Shown here one piece after another: positions 21,910 through 35,323 of a stretch of DNA of 64,000 bases. Every line of letters begins with the position of its first letter. The first letter of the stretch is position 1. Below the pieces are notes generated by a model. It saw nothing but the letters and a program-made list of their open reading frames with translations. It did no database searches and was not told the origin of the DNA. Origin of the DNA: Agarivorans litoreus (GTDB taxonomy: Bacteria > Pseudomonadota > Gammaproteobacteria > Enterobacterales > Celerinatantimonadaceae); the NCBI RefSeq assembly GCF_019649015.1, contig NZ_BLPI01000001.1, positions 2,125,001 to 2,189,000 of the forward strand, read 5' to 3'. Position numbers and translations under genes: made by a program.

Positions 21910-21939
21910 ATGTGGGGATAAGATTTTTGGTTTCAAGGG
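21910..21939 (-). promoter_or_regulatory. ibpA: Sigma-32 (RpoH) promoter of ibpA
   Basis: On the minus strand CCCTTGAA (21939-21932) and CCCCACAT (21917-21910) are separated by 14 bases, a near-exact fit to the heat-shock consensus CTTGAA / CCCCAT. No competing sigma-70 pair is evident. Confidence 0.85.
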
Positions 21940-21949
21940 CCGCAGATAC

Positions 21950-21979
21950 AAAAAAGGCAATATTTTCATATTGCCTTTT
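21950..21979 (-). terminator. Terminator of the dnaA-gyrB operon
   Basis: AAAAGGCAATAT-TTTC-ATATTGCCTTTT: a perfect 12-bp stem, with a T run on the minus strand, 24 bases after the gyrB stop. Confidence 0.88.
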
Positions 21980-22002
21980 AGTGCTACTTTTTGAACTTGG
22001 AA

Positions 22003-25495
<3,493 letters not shown>

Positions 25496-25508
25496 TAGCT
25501 ACAAGAAA

Positions 25509-26612
25509 TTACAAACGCATTGGCATTACAACGTACATTGCTTTGCCGCTTTGTTCAGCATCTTCGATCAAGGCGCTGCTATTACTGTTGCTCATATTTA
25601 TTCTAATTTGATCGCACTTAAGGGCATTCAAAACATCCAAAACATAAACAACGTTAAAGCCAATTTCTAAGTCTTCGGCCTGGTAATCTACGTCTAAGAT
25701 TTCTTCTGCTTCTTCTTGTTCAGGGTTATTTGCTGTTATCTTTAAGCTTCCAGATTCTAGCTGTAAGCGTACGCCACGAAACTTCTCATTAGACAAAATA
25801 GCTGCACGTGAGAATGCTTGTTTGAGCTCATCTCTACCGGAAATTAATGCTTTATCACTATTAGCTGGAAGGACTCGTCGATAATCAGGGAAGCGGCCGT
25901 CAACTAGCTTGCTAGTAAAAGTAAAACCTTGAACACTGGCTCGAATGTTATTGCTGCCAATCTGTAATTCTACAAGCTGATCTTCGTGCTCGAGCATTCG
26001 AGACAACTCAATAACCCCTTTACGCGGAACAATAACTTGTTGAGCTTGCAAAGGTTGCTCAAAACGTTGTTCGGCCAAGGCTAAACGGTGTCCGTCTGTA
26101 GCAATAGTTTTCAAACCTTTTTCGTCAGTCTCAAACAACATACCATTTAAGTAATAACGAACATCCTGGCTAGCCATTGAAAACTGAGTACTATCTATCA
26201 AGTTTTTAAGCTGGCCTTGAGTCAGCTGAATTAGCTGCTGGCTTTGCCAATCTTCTATGTTTGGAAAATCGCTAGCTGGCAAAGTTGCTAACGAAAAACG
26301 ACTGCGTCCAGAGCGTAACACCAAGCGATTATCGTCGGCCTTACAGCTAATCTCACAACCGTCTGGCAAACCACGACAAATATCTACAAACTTTTTAGCC
26401 GGTACGGTAACTCGCCCTTCGTTTACAGCACTTTCTAGCGGAAGTGTCGCAATAAGTTCTACTTCCATATCGGTGCCGGTAATCGACAACTGTTGGTTGC
26501 TTATATCTAGCAGAACATTACCCAAAATAGGAATAGTTGGACGCCCACCCAGCGCAGCACTCACTTGCTGCAAAGGTTTAAGCAGTTGTTCTCGGTTAAT
26601 ACTAAATTGCAT
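25509..26612 (-). CDS. dnaN: DNA polymerase III beta sliding clamp
   Basis: Ring-shaped processivity clamp that tethers polymerases to DNA. 367 aa (E. coli 366) with three repeated clamp folds. The N-terminus MQFSINREQLLKPLQQVSAALGGR and C-terminus VVMPMRL match the family; the end residues form part of the protein-binding cleft. Second gene of the dnaA operon, 20 bases after dnaA. Confidence 0.99.
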   Translation of the reverse strand: MQFSINREQLLKPLQQVSAALGGRPTIPILGNVLLDISNQQLSITGTDMEVELIATLPLESAVNEGRVTVPAKKFVDICRGLPDGCEISCKADDNRLVLRSGRSRFSLATLPASDFPNIEDWQSQQLIQLTQGQLKNLIDSTQFSMASQDVRYYLNGMLFETDEKGLKTIATDGHRLALAEQRFEQPLQAQQVIVPRKGVIELSRMLEHEDQLVELQIGSNNIRASVQGFTFTSKLVDGRFPDYRRVLPANSDKALISGRDELKQAFSRAAILSNEKFRGVRLQLESGSLKITANNPEQEEAEEILDVDYQAEDLEIGFNVVYVLDVLNALKCDQIRINMSNSNSSALIEDAEQSGKAMYVVMPMRL

Positions 26613-26632
26613 ACCTAGTCACGCCTCTCCGA

Positions 26633-28036
26633 TTATGACGATAATGTGCGGATTAAATTCTGATAATCTTCTTTAATGTCGTGGCTTTCATCTTTAAGTT
26701 GAGAGATCTTACGACAAGCATGTAATACCGTTGTATGGTCGCGACCACCAAATGCATCACCAATTTCTGGCAAGCTGTGGTTGGTAAGCTCTTTTGCCAG
26801 CGCCATTGCTAATTGTCGCGGCCTAGCCACCGAACGAGAGCGTCGTTTAGACAACAGATCAGCCACTTTAATTTTGTAATACTCGGCAACTGTTTTTTGA
26901 ATATTATCAATAGTTACCAATTTCTCTTGCAGCGCTAACAAATCACGTAAGGCTTCACGAACAAAATCAATGGTGATTGCCCGTCCGGTGAAGTTAGCGT
27001 TAGCAATCACACGATTCAATGCCCCTTCTAGTTCACGAACATTAGAACGCAAACGTTTAGCGATAAAGAAAGCAACTTCGTCGGGCAAACGAATATTATT
27101 TTCGTTCGCCTTAGTCATTAAAATAGCTACGCGAGTTTCTAACTCAGGGGGTTCGATAGCAACCGTTAAGCCCCAACCAAATCGACTTTTTAAGCGATCT
27201 TCAACGCCATCAATTTCTTTAGGGTAGCGGTCACTGGTTAAGATAATTTGCTGATTACCTTCCAACAAAGCGTTAAAGGTATGGAAAAACTCTTCTTGTG
27301 AGCGTTCTTTATTAGCAAAAAACTGAATATCATCGATTAACAAAGCATCAACGCTACGGTAGTAACGTTTAAAATCTTCTATCGCATTGTTTTGTAGGGC
27401 TTTTACCATATCTTGAACAAATCGCTCAGAGTGCATATACACCACCTTAGCATTCTTTTTGTTCTCGATAATGCCATTACCCACCGCATGTAAAAGGTGG
27501 GTCTTACCTAAGCCGGTACCGCCATATAAAAATAACGGGTTATAAGCCCCGCCAGGATTATTGGCTACCTGAGTAGCTGCAGCGCGCGCTAGTTGGTTCG
27601 ATTTACCTTCAACAAAGTTATCGAACTGGTAAGTGGCATTAATATTATTTCGATGATTGGCTTCTAAGGCGGACTTTACTGCAGGCTCTTTATCCCAACT
27701 CTTGCCACTATCATTATGACTTACTGGCGCTATACTCACCCCAGATTGAACAGGATCGGCTTTTACTGGGTTAGATAAGGTTCGGCTAACTGGCTTGCTG
27801 CCAACTTCAAAACGTAAACTCGGTTTATCACTACCGCAAAACTCTTCGAGTAAAGCATTTACTCGGATCAAGTACTTATCTTTAACCCAATCCAACACAA
27901 AACGGTTTGGTGCGTATAACACCAATAACTCTGCGTCTTGCACTACTTGCAGTGGTCGGATCCACATACTAAATTCTGTTGCCGGCAATTCATCTTGTAA
28001 ACGTACTAGGATTTGTTGCCAAAGAGACCCACTCAC
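26633..28036 (-). CDS. dnaA: Chromosomal replication initiator DnaA
   Basis: AAA+ initiator that binds DnaA boxes in oriC and opens the duplex. 467 aa with a GTG start at 28036 giving (M)[21 protein letters not shown]. coli dnaA also starts with GTG. Domain I ~1-85, variable linker ~86-130, AAA+ domain with Walker [12 protein letters not shown] and Walker [10 protein letters not shown], and C-terminal DNA-binding domain IV with [15 protein letters not shown]. First gene of the operon. A symmetric pair of DnaA boxes sits about 77-109 bases upstream, fitting autoregulation. Confidence 0.99.
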   Translation of the reverse strand: MSGSLWQQILVRLQDELPATEFSMWIRPLQVVQDAELLVLYAPNRFVLDWVKDKYLIRVNALLEEFCGSDKPSLRFEVGSKPVSRTLSNPVKADPVQSGVSIAPVSHNDSGKSWDKEPAVKSALEANHRNNINATYQFDNFVEGKSNQLARAAATQVANNPGGAYNPLFLYGGTGLGKTHLLHAVGNGIIENKKNAKVVYMHSERFVQDMVKALQNNAIEDFKRYYRSVDALLIDDIQFFANKERSQEEFFHTFNALLEGNQQIILTSDRYPKEIDGVEDRLKSRFGWGLTVAIEPPELETRVAILMTKANENNIRLPDEVAFFIAKRLRSNVRELEGALNRVIANANFTGRAITIDFVREALRDLLALQEKLVTIDNIQKTVAEYYKIKVADLLSKRRSRSVARPRQLAMALAKELTNHSLPEIGDAFGGRDHTTVLHACRKISQLKDESHDIKEDYQNLIRTLSS

Positions 28037-28112
28037 TCGCGACTCCGCGTTATCACCAAAAAGACCGTCTATTTTATAACGGAAGCCGCTTAAACTCTAG
28101 GTTTCTTATGAA

Positions 28113-28145
28113 TTATTCACAAGCAGATAACAAATATGTGAATAA
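28113..28145. promoter_or_regulatory. Inverted pair of DnaA boxes in the dnaA upstream region
   Basis: TTATTCACA at 28113-28121 and its exact reverse complement TGTGAATAA at 28137-28145, 15 bases apart. Both fit the TTWTNCACA DnaA-box consensus. They lie between divergent dnaA and the amino-acid importer and could affect both. Confidence 0.75.
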
Positions 28146-28263
28146 AATTCGCCGAGCCAGATAACAGCTTAGTTATTTGATATAACCATAGCGTATTTGT
28201 GTATTAACCGAGGCTGAACTAGAATTTTTACCCATACACAACTACAGATACAGAAGAATAGAA

Positions 28264-29022
28264 ATGAAACTACTAAATAAATCACGATTACTACTTGGTT
28301 TACTGCTAGTTAGCATAAGTCCTTGGTCAGCATTTGCACAAGATACCGTTAAAGTAGGTATGTCTGGTCGTTATTTTCCTTTCACTTTTGTAAAACAAGA
28401 TCAGCTGCAAGGCTTTGAAGTTGATGTTTGGAATGAACTGGCCAAACGTAATGATTGGAAAGTTGAATTTGTAACCGCAAATTTCTCTGGCCTATTTGGC
28501 ATGTTAGAGACAGGTCGTGTAGATACAATTTCTAACCAAATTACTATTACCGATGAACGTAAAGCTAAATACCTATTCTCTCACCCTTATGTGGTGGATG
28601 GCGCGCAAATTGTTGTACGTAAAGGCAATAGCGAGATTACTAGCATTAACGACTTAAAAGGTAAAAAGGTTGCGGTAAACCTCGGTTCTAACTTTGAGCA
28701 GCTATTGCGAAAACACGACACCGATAAGCAAATTAACATAGCGACTTACGATACAGGCATCGAGCAAGATGTTGCATTGGGTCGTTCAGATGCATTTGTT
28801 ATGGACCGTGTATCTTCGTTAGCACTTATCAAGAAATCTGGTCTACCCTTAGCGCTAGCTGGTCAGCCTTTCGAAACCATCGAGAATGCTATGCCATTCA
28901 AAAACAACGAAGCAGGCCAAGCATTACAAGCTAAAGTTAACGCTAGCTTAGAAGCTATGCAGCAAGATGGCAGCCTAAGCGCAATTTCTCAAAAATGGTT
29001 TGACGGAGACATCACCAAATAA
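28264..29022 (+). CDS. tcyA: Amino-acid (probably cystine) ABC transporter binding protein
   Basis: Periplasmic solute-binding protein of family 3 (polar amino acids). 252 aa with a signal peptide ending SAFA|QD at residues 25-26. Family signatures are seen in VKVGMSGRYFPFTFV, GFEVDVWNELAKR and the TISNQITITDERK stretch. The arrangement binding protein-permease-ATPase and overall character resemble the cystine system TcyABC/FliY-TcyLN. The substrate is inferred; another polar amino acid cannot be excluded. Its stop overlaps the permease start by one base. It diverges from dnaA. Confidence 0.82.
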   Translation: MKLLNKSRLLLGLLLVSISPWSAFAQDTVKVGMSGRYFPFTFVKQDQLQGFEVDVWNELAKRNDWKVEFVTANFSGLFGMLETGRVDTISNQITITDERKAKYLFSHPYVVDGAQIVVRKGNSEITSINDLKGKKVAVNLGSNFEQLLRKHDTDKQINIATYDTGIEQDVALGRSDAFVMDRVSSLALIKKSGLPLALAGQPFETIENAMPFKNNEAGQALQAKVNASLEAMQQDGSLSAISQKWFDGDITK

Positions 29023-29690
29023 TGTCTACATTTGACTTCGGTTACATGTTAGAGCTGTTCCCAATACTGTTTAAGTATTTGGGAACCACCATGGAAATGG
29101 CTGCAGTTGCAGCCGTTTTTGCATTAGTGCTTGCGCTAGTATTGGCTCTATTTCGTGTATTTAAGTTGCCACTGCTTAATCAATTTGCAGTGGTATTTAT
29201 CTCATTCTTCCGCGGTACACCGCTACTGGTACAACTGTTTATCTTGTATTACGGCTTACCTCAGGTATTTCCAATACTGATTGGCTTAGATGCATTTAGC
29301 GCATCTGTCATCGGCTTAAGTTTGCATTTTTCTGCCTATAAAGCAGAAAGCATTAGAGCAGCCATTAACTCTATTGATAAAAGCCAGTGGGACGCTTGTT
29401 ACGCCTTTGGTATGACTCGACTGCAAGCTTTGCGCAGAGTAGTGCTACCACAGGCACTACGCACCGCCCTGCCTTCTTTAATGAACTATCTTATCGATAT
29501 GATTAAAAGCACCTCTTTGGCCTTTACCTTAGGTGTGGCAGAAATAATGGCTAAAGCGCAAATGGAAGCGTCTAGTAGCTTTAAGTTCTTTGAAGCATTT
29601 TTAGCAGTAGCACTTATCTACTGGGCAGTTGTTGCAGTATTTACTCAGCTACAAAACCTTGCTGAACAGCGACTATCGAAGGCTTATTAA
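29022..29690 (+). CDS. tcyB: Amino-acid (probably cystine) ABC transporter permease
   Basis: Inner-membrane permease of the HisMQ/GlnP type. 222 aa with about five helices; SFFRGTPLLVQLFILYYGLP is the characteristic segment of polar amino-acid permeases, and the EAA-like loop is DACYAFGMTRLQALRRVVLP. Overlaps the binding-protein stop by one base (TAATG) and is followed two bases later by the ATPase gene. Confidence 0.88.
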   Translation: MSTFDFGYMLELFPILFKYLGTTMEMAAVAAVFALVLALVLALFRVFKLPLLNQFAVVFISFFRGTPLLVQLFILYYGLPQVFPILIGLDAFSASVIGLSLHFSAYKAESIRAAINSIDKSQWDACYAFGMTRLQALRRVVLPQALRTALPSLMNYLIDMIKSTSLAFTLGVAEIMAKAQMEASSSFKFFEAFLAVALIYWAVVAVFTQLQNLAEQRLSKAY

Positions 29691-29692
29691 CG

Positions 29693-30439
29693 ATGATAAA
29701 AATCTCCAATTTAAGCAAGTCCTTCGATGGGCAAAATGTGCTTAACGGTATCGATTTAGAAGTAAAAGAGGGCGAAGTTGTAGCGATCATCGGCCCATCA
29801 GGAACCGGAAAATCTACATTTCTACGTTGTATTAATTACTTAGAACAACCCGATACCGGCCTTATTAGCGTAGATGGTTTAACAGTAGATGCACAAAGCC
29901 ATCAACAAAAAGACGTGCTTGCGCTGCGCCGTAAACTGTCTTTTGTCTTTCAAAATTACTCGCTATTTGCCAACTTAAACGCAGAGCAAAACATAGCCGA
30001 AGCGTTGATCACTGTTTGGAAGCAACCCAAAGATAAAGCCTTAGCCGAGGCAAGAAAGATACTTAAGGATATTGGCTTAGCGGATAAAACCAAACACTAC
30101 CCTAGCCAATTATCGGGTGGCCAACAGCAACGTATAGGTATAGGCCGTGCTATGGCTACTCACAGCCAAGCTATATTGTTTGATGAACCCACATCAGCCT
30201 TAGATCCAGAATGGGTTGGCGAAGTGCTTGAACTCATCAAAAAACTGGCCGAGCGCAAACAGACATTAATTATTGTTACTCATGAAATGGCCTTCGCCCG
30301 CGAAGTTGCCGACCGCGTGGTATTTATGAGCGATGGAACCATTGTTGAACAAGGTAGCCCAGAACAACTATTTAATCAGCCGAAAGATCCACGAACTCAA
30401 CAGTTTATATCGCGTATAGTTAAGCGAAATCACGGCTAA
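29693..30439 (+). CDS. tcyC: Amino-acid (probably cystine) ABC transporter ATPase
   Basis: Cytoplasmic ATPase of the importer. 248 aa: Walker A GPSGTGKST (34-42), Q loop VFQNYSLF, signature LSGGQQQRIGIGRAMA, Walker B AILFDEPTSALDPEWVGEV, switch His in IVTHEMAFA. The GlnQ/HisP-like short form lacks the C-terminal regulatory domain of sugar ATPases. Third gene of the operon; the rpmH promoter begins 14 bases after it. Confidence 0.9.
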   Translation: MIKISNLSKSFDGQNVLNGIDLEVKEGEVVAIIGPSGTGKSTFLRCINYLEQPDTGLISVDGLTVDAQSHQQKDVLALRRKLSFVFQNYSLFANLNAEQNIAEALITVWKQPKDKALAEARKILKDIGLADKTKHYPSQLSGGQQQRIGIGRAMATHSQAILFDEPTSALDPEWVGEVLELIKKLAERKQTLIIVTHEMAFAREVADRVVFMSDGTIVEQGSPEQLFNQPKDPRTQQFISRIVKRNHG

Positions 30440-30452
30440 TTACATTGTTTAG

Positions 30453-30480
30453 TTGCACCTATATAAAGGAGCACTATAAT
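30453..30480 (+). promoter_or_regulatory. Sigma-70 promoter ahead of rpmH-rnpA
   Basis: TTGCAC (30453-30458), 16-base spacer, perfect TATAAT (30475-30480). A short hairpin AAAGATCC-AAA-GGATCTTT follows at 30487-30506. Confidence 0.75.
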
Positions 30481-30549
30481 GCCGCCAAAGATCCAAAGGA
30501 TCTTTTCCACAACAGTATTTAAGATTAAGCGATTTTTCGTTTGACTTAG

Positions 30550-30583
30550 AAGAGGTGAATGATTAGAATTTCGCCTCTTTTTT
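30550..30583 (+). terminator. Terminator-like hairpin in the rpmH leader
   Basis: AAGAGGTGAA pairs with TTTCGCCTCTT (one G-U) and is followed by a T run to 30583. It lies between the promoter at 30453 and rpmH at 30657, so it may be a leader attenuator or the terminator of the upstream importer. Confidence 0.6.
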
Positions 30584-30638
30584 ACCCGGTGCGCCTACCA
30601 TTTTGGTTAATTGCACCGACTGTACAGTAAAAAACTAG

Positions 30639-30791
<153 letters not shown>

Positions 30792-30795
30792 TTAA

Positions 30796-31149
30796 GTGCA
30801 AAGACATTCTTTTAGCAGGGAGTTACGTTTGTTAACTCCCATGCATTTCAAACATGTATTCTCCAACCCCGTTCGTGTGGGTACCCCCCAACTCACTATC
30901 CTTGCCAAAACCAATACTCTAGAACACCCTCGTCTAGGTTTAGCTGTTTCTAAAAAAAGCGTTAAACTAGCGGTAGGTCGTAATCGAATTAAACGTTTGG
31001 TAAGAGAAAGCTTTCGTCTACATCAGCACAAGTTGCCCGCAGTAGATATAGTGGTTATTTCCAAGAACGGTATTTCAGACTTAGATAATAAAGACCTGAC
31101 CAAGCTTCTGGAGAAATCATGGCGAAGACTAACGCGCCGTTGCGAATAA
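30796..31149 (+). CDS. rnpA: Ribonuclease P protein component
   Basis: Protein cofactor of RNase P, which trims tRNA 5' leaders. 117 aa from a GTG at 30796, giving (M)[21 protein letters not shown], co-linear with E. coli RnpA. The RNA-binding RNR motif is present as [15 protein letters not shown]. Very close to rpmH upstream, and its 3' end overlaps yidD by 31 bases. Confidence 0.97.
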   Translation: MQRHSFSRELRLLTPMHFKHVFSNPVRVGTPQLTILAKTNTLEHPRLGLAVSKKSVKLAVGRNRIKRLVRESFRLHQHKLPAVDIVVISKNGISDLDNKDLTKLLEKSWRRLTRRCE

Positions 31150-31373
31150 TCGCAATTATGCCAATCAAGGCTTATCAATACGTGATAAGTCCTTTGCTTG
31201 GTCCGCGCTGCCGGTTTACGCCAACATGTTCAGATTACGCGATTGAAGCAATTAATTTGCATGGTGTGTTAAAAGGTAGTTGGTTAGCAAGCCAACGTCT
31301 ATTAAAATGCCATCCTCTACATCCTGGCGGACATGATCCGGTTCCAGGTTCCAAAAAAACCAATAGTGATTAA
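31119..31373 (+). CDS. yidD: Membrane protein insertion efficiency factor YidD
   Basis: Small membrane-associated protein that helps YidC-dependent insertion. 84 aa. The family core [20 protein letters not shown] and [15 protein letters not shown] with its conserved cysteines is complete. It begins inside the 3' end of rnpA (31-base overlap, different frame), as in many gammaproteobacteria, and ends eight bases before yidC. Confidence 0.96.
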   Translation: MAKTNAPLRIIAIMPIKAYQYVISPLLGPRCRFTPTCSDYAIEAINLHGVLKGSWLASQRLLKCHPLHPGGHDPVPGSKKTNSD

Positions 31374-31381
31374 CTAAAATT

Positions 31382-33022
31382 ATGGAATCTCAACGCAATT
31401 TACTGATAATTGGGTTGCTGTTTGTAAGTTTTCTTATATATCAGCAATGGCAAAAAGACTACGGCCCACAGCCTGTAGTAACTACTGCTACCAATACTGT
31501 TACCGCAACTGGTACTACTGCAAATGGTGATGTGCCAGCCAGTGCTTCATCTCACGACGATTCAGACTTAACGCAGGCTACCGCTGCAGGTCAGTTAATC
31601 ACGGTTACTACCGACGTTCTAAAGCTTAAAATTAGCGCTCAAGGCGGTGATGTAGTGAGTGCAGAACTATTGGCCTACCCAATAGAAGAAGACTCAACAG
31701 ATCCATTTGTACTGTTAGAAGAAAATCCTAACTTTACCTATGTAGCCCAAAGCGGCTTAATTGGTCGTGATGGCCCCGATGCCAGCGCCAACGGCCGCCC
31801 AATCTACCAAGTAACTAGCAACAATTTTGAACTAGCCGATGGTAGCAATGAACTGGTTGTAGCACTTAACTACCAAGACCAAAGCGGTAACGTATTTACT
31901 AAAAACTTTACCCTTACTCGTGGTAGCTACGACGTAAACGTAGACTTTCAAGTAAGCAACAAAAGTGACTCCAACCTAAGCTTGCAACTATACAGCCAGC
32001 TTAAGCAAACCGATAAAGAGCATAGCTCTAGCATGGTAATGCCGGTTTATCGTGGTGGTGCTTACTCTAGCGAATCAACTCGTTACTCAAAGTACAGCGT
32101 TAAAGACATCAAAAAATCTAACCTAAATGAAACTACTACTGGTGGTTGGGTAGCGATGATGCAGCACTACTTTGTAACCGCTTGGTTGCCAAACGAAGAC
32201 GATACCAACCAGCTATATTCAAACAGCGGTAACGGTTTTGTATTTATGGGTTACAAAGCGCCATTACAAACCATTGCGCCTAACGAGACAGCAACCCTAA
32301 CTAGCTCGTTATGGGTTGGCCCTAAACTGCAAAAGCAAATGGCTGAATCAGCAAAACACCTAGACCTAACCGTAGACTACGGCTGGTTATGGTTTATTGC
32401 CCAACCATTGTACAAACTACTCACCTTCTTCCACAGCATTGTAGGTAACTGGGGTGTTGCAATTATCCTTATCACCTTCACCGTAAAAGGTTTGTTGTAC
32501 CCGCTAACTAAAGCGCAATACACCTCTATGGCGAAGATGCGTTTACTGCAACCTAAAATGGCAGCACTTCGTGAGAAGTACGGCGACGACCGTCAGAAAA
32601 TGTCGCAAGGCATGATGGAGCTGTACAAGAAAGAGAAAGTAAACCCCTTAGGTGGTTGTTTCCCTATCTTGCTACAAATGCCTATCTTTATTGCTTTGTA
32701 CTGGTCGTTAATGGAAAGCGTAGAGTTACGTCATGCACCATTCTTTGGTTGGATTACCGACCTATCGGTACAAGACCCATTCTACATTCTGCCTATTTTG
32801 ATGGGTGTGAGTATGTTCTTCATTCAGAAGATGTCTCCAACCACTGTAGCCGACCCAATGCAGGCTAAAATTATGCAGTTTATGCCAGTAATCTTTACTG
32901 TATTCTTCTTATGGTTCCCAGCAGGTCTAGTACTTTACTGGTTGATGAGTAACGTGGTAACGCTGATTCAGCAAACCATCATCTACCGTAACCTTGAGAA
33001 AAAAGGATTGCATAAACGCTAA
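31382..33022 (+). CDS. yidC: Membrane protein insertase YidC
   Basis: Inner-membrane insertase (Oxa1/Alb3 family) acting alone or with SecYEG. 546 aa (E. coli 548). N-terminal helix [23 protein letters not shown], a large periplasmic beta domain about 60-340, then five C-terminal helices with the conserved [20 protein letters not shown] and [20 protein letters not shown] segments. Ends [13 protein letters not shown]. Followed by a strong terminator, which separates it from mnmE. Confidence 0.98.
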   Translation: MESQRNLLIIGLLFVSFLIYQQWQKDYGPQPVVTTATNTVTATGTTANGDVPASASSHDDSDLTQATAAGQLITVTTDVLKLKISAQGGDVVSAELLAYPIEEDSTDPFVLLEENPNFTYVAQSGLIGRDGPDASANGRPIYQVTSNNFELADGSNELVVALNYQDQSGNVFTKNFTLTRGSYDVNVDFQVSNKSDSNLSLQLYSQLKQTDKEHSSSMVMPVYRGGAYSSESTRYSKYSVKDIKKSNLNETTTGGWVAMMQHYFVTAWLPNEDDTNQLYSNSGNGFVFMGYKAPLQTIAPNETATLTSSLWVGPKLQKQMAESAKHLDLTVDYGWLWFIAQPLYKLLTFFHSIVGNWGVAIILITFTVKGLLYPLTKAQYTSMAKMRLLQPKMAALREKYGDDRQKMSQGMMELYKKEKVNPLGGCFPILLQMPIFIALYWSLMESVELRHAPFFGWITDLSVQDPFYILPILMGVSMFFIQKMSPTTVADPMQAKIMQFMPVIFTVFFLWFPAGLVLYWLMSNVVTLIQQTIIYRNLEKKGLHKR

Positions 33023-33045
33023 GCACAAAGTTTAGCAACAATGCT

Positions 33046-33082
33046 AAAATGCCATTCAGTGAAGGCTGAATGGCATTTTTAT
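33046..33082 (+). terminator. Terminator between yidC and mnmE
   Basis: AAAATGCCATTCAG paired with CTGAATGGCATTTTT: a 14-bp stem, six-base loop and T run, 24 bases after yidC. Confidence 0.9.
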
Positions 33083-33112
33083 TTTCAGCAGAAATGAGCA
33101 AAGAGAGTGAGC

Positions 33113-34477
33113 ATGAATTCAACTGATACTATTGTGGCGCAAGCTACCGCCCCAGGTCGTGGTGGTGTAGGCATAATTAGAGTATCTGGCCCTTTAGCCC
33201 AGCAAGTAGCCGAAACGCTATTAGGCAAGTGCCCTGCTCCTCGCTATGCCGATTACTTACCGTTTAAAAGCCTTAGCGGAGACACGCTTGACCAAGGTAT
33301 TGCACTGTACTTTAAAGGGCCAAATTCCTTTACCGGTGAAGATGTACTAGAACTACAAGGTCACGGCGGGCCGGTAGTAATAGACATGCTAATTCGCGAA
33401 ATTTGCCAATTAGATGGTTTACGCATGGCTCGCCCAGGTGAGTTTAGTGAGCGCGCATTTCTAAACGATAAGCTCGATTTAGCCCAAGCAGAAGCCATTG
33501 CCGACCTAATTGAAGCCACCAGCGAACAAGCAGCCAAAAGTGCCTTACATTCGCTGCAGGGTGAGTTTTCAAACAAGATCCATAGCTTAGTTGAAAGTGT
33601 TACTCGCCTGCGTATTTACGTTGAAGCCGCAATTGATTTTCCCGAAGAAGAAATCGACTTTTTAAGCGACGGTAAAGTACAAGCCGATTTATACGCCATT
33701 ATCGAAGAATTAGGCTTAGTACAAAGCCAAGCTCGCCAAGGTTCATTACTACGAGAAGGCATGCGAGTAGTTATCGCTGGCCGTCCTAACGCCGGTAAAT
33801 CAAGCCTACTTAACGCCCTAGCAGGTAAACAAGCCGCCATTGTTACCGACATAGCCGGAACGACTCGTGACGTATTACGCGAGCATATTCATATTGACGG
33901 TATGCCACTACACATCATCGATACCGCTGGTTTACGTGATGACGCAGACGTTGTAGAGCAAATAGGTATAGAGCGCGCTTGGGAAGAAATCAATAATGCT
34001 GATCGGGTATTGTTTATGGTGGACGGCACCACCACCGAGGAACTCGACCCACAAAAAATTTGGCCTGAATTTGTGGCAAAACTACCCACCAATATTGGCA
34101 TGACAGTAGTACGCAACAAAGCCGATGTTACCGGCGAAAGCTTAGACGTAGTAATGGATCACGGACATCCTGTTTATAAGATTTCAGCTAAAACCGAGCT
34201 AGGCCTAGCAGAGCTAAAAGACCATCTAAAACAATGCATGGGTTTTCAAGGCAATATGGAAGGTGGTTTTATGGCACGTCGTCGCCACCTTAACGCCATC
34301 GAACTTGCCGCAGGCCATTTAGACAACGGCAAAACCCAACTAGAAGTTTATCAAGCAGGTGAACTGTTGGCCGAAGAACTGCGCTTGGTACAACAACACT
34401 TAAGCGAAATTACCGGTGAGTTCAGCTCCGACGATTTACTCAGCCGCATTTTCACCAGTTTCTGTATCGGAAAATAG
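33113..34477 (+). CDS. mnmE: tRNA modification GTPase MnmE
   Basis: With MnmG installs the carboxymethylaminomethyl group at wobble U34 of some tRNAs. 454 aa from the ATG at 33113 (an in-frame GTG at 33107 adds two residues), identical in length to E. coli MnmE. N-terminal folate-binding domain starting [20 protein letters not shown], central helical domain, embedded G domain ([38 protein letters not shown]), and the C-terminal catalytic CIGK motif. Its partner mnmG is about 5 kb downstream beside oriC. Confidence 0.98.
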   Translation: MNSTDTIVAQATAPGRGGVGIIRVSGPLAQQVAETLLGKCPAPRYADYLPFKSLSGDTLDQGIALYFKGPNSFTGEDVLELQGHGGPVVIDMLIREICQLDGLRMARPGEFSERAFLNDKLDLAQAEAIADLIEATSEQAAKSALHSLQGEFSNKIHSLVESVTRLRIYVEAAIDFPEEEIDFLSDGKVQADLYAIIEELGLVQSQARQGSLLREGMRVVIAGRPNAGKSSLLNALAGKQAAIVTDIAGTTRDVLREHIHIDGMPLHIIDTAGLRDDADVVEQIGIERAWEEINNADRVLFMVDGTTTEELDPQKIWPEFVAKLPTNIGMTVVRNKADVTGESLDVVMDHGHPVYKISAKTELGLAELKDHLKQCMGFQGNMEGGFMARRRHLNAIELAAGHLDNGKTQLEVYQAGELLAEELRLVQQHLSEITGEFSSDDLLSRIFTSFCIGK

Positions 34478-34537
34478 CTTAATAAGTAAGTATTCACTAT
34501 TAGCAAAATCCCCTTAAAACAAAGATAAACACCAACG

Positions 34538-34584
34538 AAACCTGATAAACAGCAAGTAAACATAAAGCCATTGTCAGGTTTTTG
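34538..34584 (+). terminator. Possible weak terminator after mnmE
   Basis: AAACCTGA (34538-34545) and TCAGGTTT (34574-34581) pair across a long 28-base loop and run into five T. The long loop makes function uncertain. Confidence 0.4.
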
Positions 34585-34665
34585 ATTAACAAACAAACCC
34601 ACTTTCAAACTAAGCTAAATCTTCTTCACGGTTTCATCAAACACCGTTATTCATCACTAAAAATA

Positions 34666-34679
34666 TTGACTTAAATCAA
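34666..34679. promoter_or_regulatory. FNR-like box upstream of the gbsR-type gene and cydAB
   Basis: TTGAC-TTAA-ATCAA, one base away from the FNR/EtrA consensus TTGAT-N4-ATCAA. A possible -35 TTGACT overlaps it and a -10 TAAAGT lies about 16 bases on. An additional dyad TTTCA-N8-TGAAA (34693-34710) sits between it and the start codon and could be a regulator's own operator. Confidence 0.6.
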
Positions 34680-34732
34680 TTTTCAATTAAAGTTTCACTG
34701 TTTTCTGAAAGTTCAATAAAAGGATTTGTCAC

Positions 34733-35293
34733 GTGCAATTATCAGAGAAGAGCCAAGCTTTTGTTCTTCATTTTGGCGAAATGGGCAGCCGTTGGGGTTT
34801 TAACCGAACGGTTGGCCAAATATTGGCTTTGTTAGTGATTAATCAAGAGCCTTTGCACGCTGAGCAAATTATGCAACAGCTGGGTATTAGTCGCGGCAAC
34901 GTAAGTATGGGTTTAAAAGAATTACAGTCTTGGCGTTTAGTAAAGCTAAGCCACCAAGCAGGTCAGCGTCGCGAGTTTTTTACCGCAGCGGGCTCTATCT
35001 GGGATATGGCGAGAACCGTATTTGAAGAACGCAGTAAGCGTGAAGTAGACCCAACCCTTTCTCTATTGCGCTCAAATCTATTAGAAGAACCAGAAAACGA
35101 AGCAGATCAGTATACCCAACAAAAAATGGAAGAGATCCACGATCTCTTAGAGTTAATCACTCAATGGTCGTACGCACTCAATACGATGAACCCAGACAAA
35201 CTACAGAGTTTAATGAAGATGGGCTCAGGTATTAGCAGAATTTTAGAACTAAAAGACAAAATCGTTGGTAACAAGGGATCTGCCGCCAGCTAA
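34733..35293 (+). CDS. GbsR/MarR-family transcriptional regulator
   Basis: Cytoplasmic winged-helix repressor-type protein. 186 aa from a GTG at 34733 with AGGA at 34720-34723. The N-terminal wHTH (about residues 20-85) contains LHAEQIMQQLGISRGNVSMGLKEL, and the C-terminal half is helical and acidic with a likely dimerisation role. Overall character matches the GbsR subgroup of the MarR superfamily. It is 30 bases upstream of a cytochrome bd operon on the same strand, so control of that oxidase is inferred. Ligand unknown. Confidence 0.82.
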   Translation: MQLSEKSQAFVLHFGEMGSRWGFNRTVGQILALLVINQEPLHAEQIMQQLGISRGNVSMGLKELQSWRLVKLSHQAGQRREFFTAAGSIWDMARTVFEERSKREVDPTLSLLRSNLLEEPENEADQYTQQKMEEIHDLLELITQWSYALNTMNPDKLQSLMKMGSGISRILELKDKIVGNKGSAAS

Positions 35294-35323
35294 TGAGATT
35301 ATCAACCTTAACGAGGCTTAACC

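Noticed and set aside
30487-30506. AAAGATCC-AAA-GGATCTTTT as terminator of the importer operon
   Set aside because: It lies downstream of the TATAAT promoter and has only four T; more likely a leader stem of the rpmH transcript.
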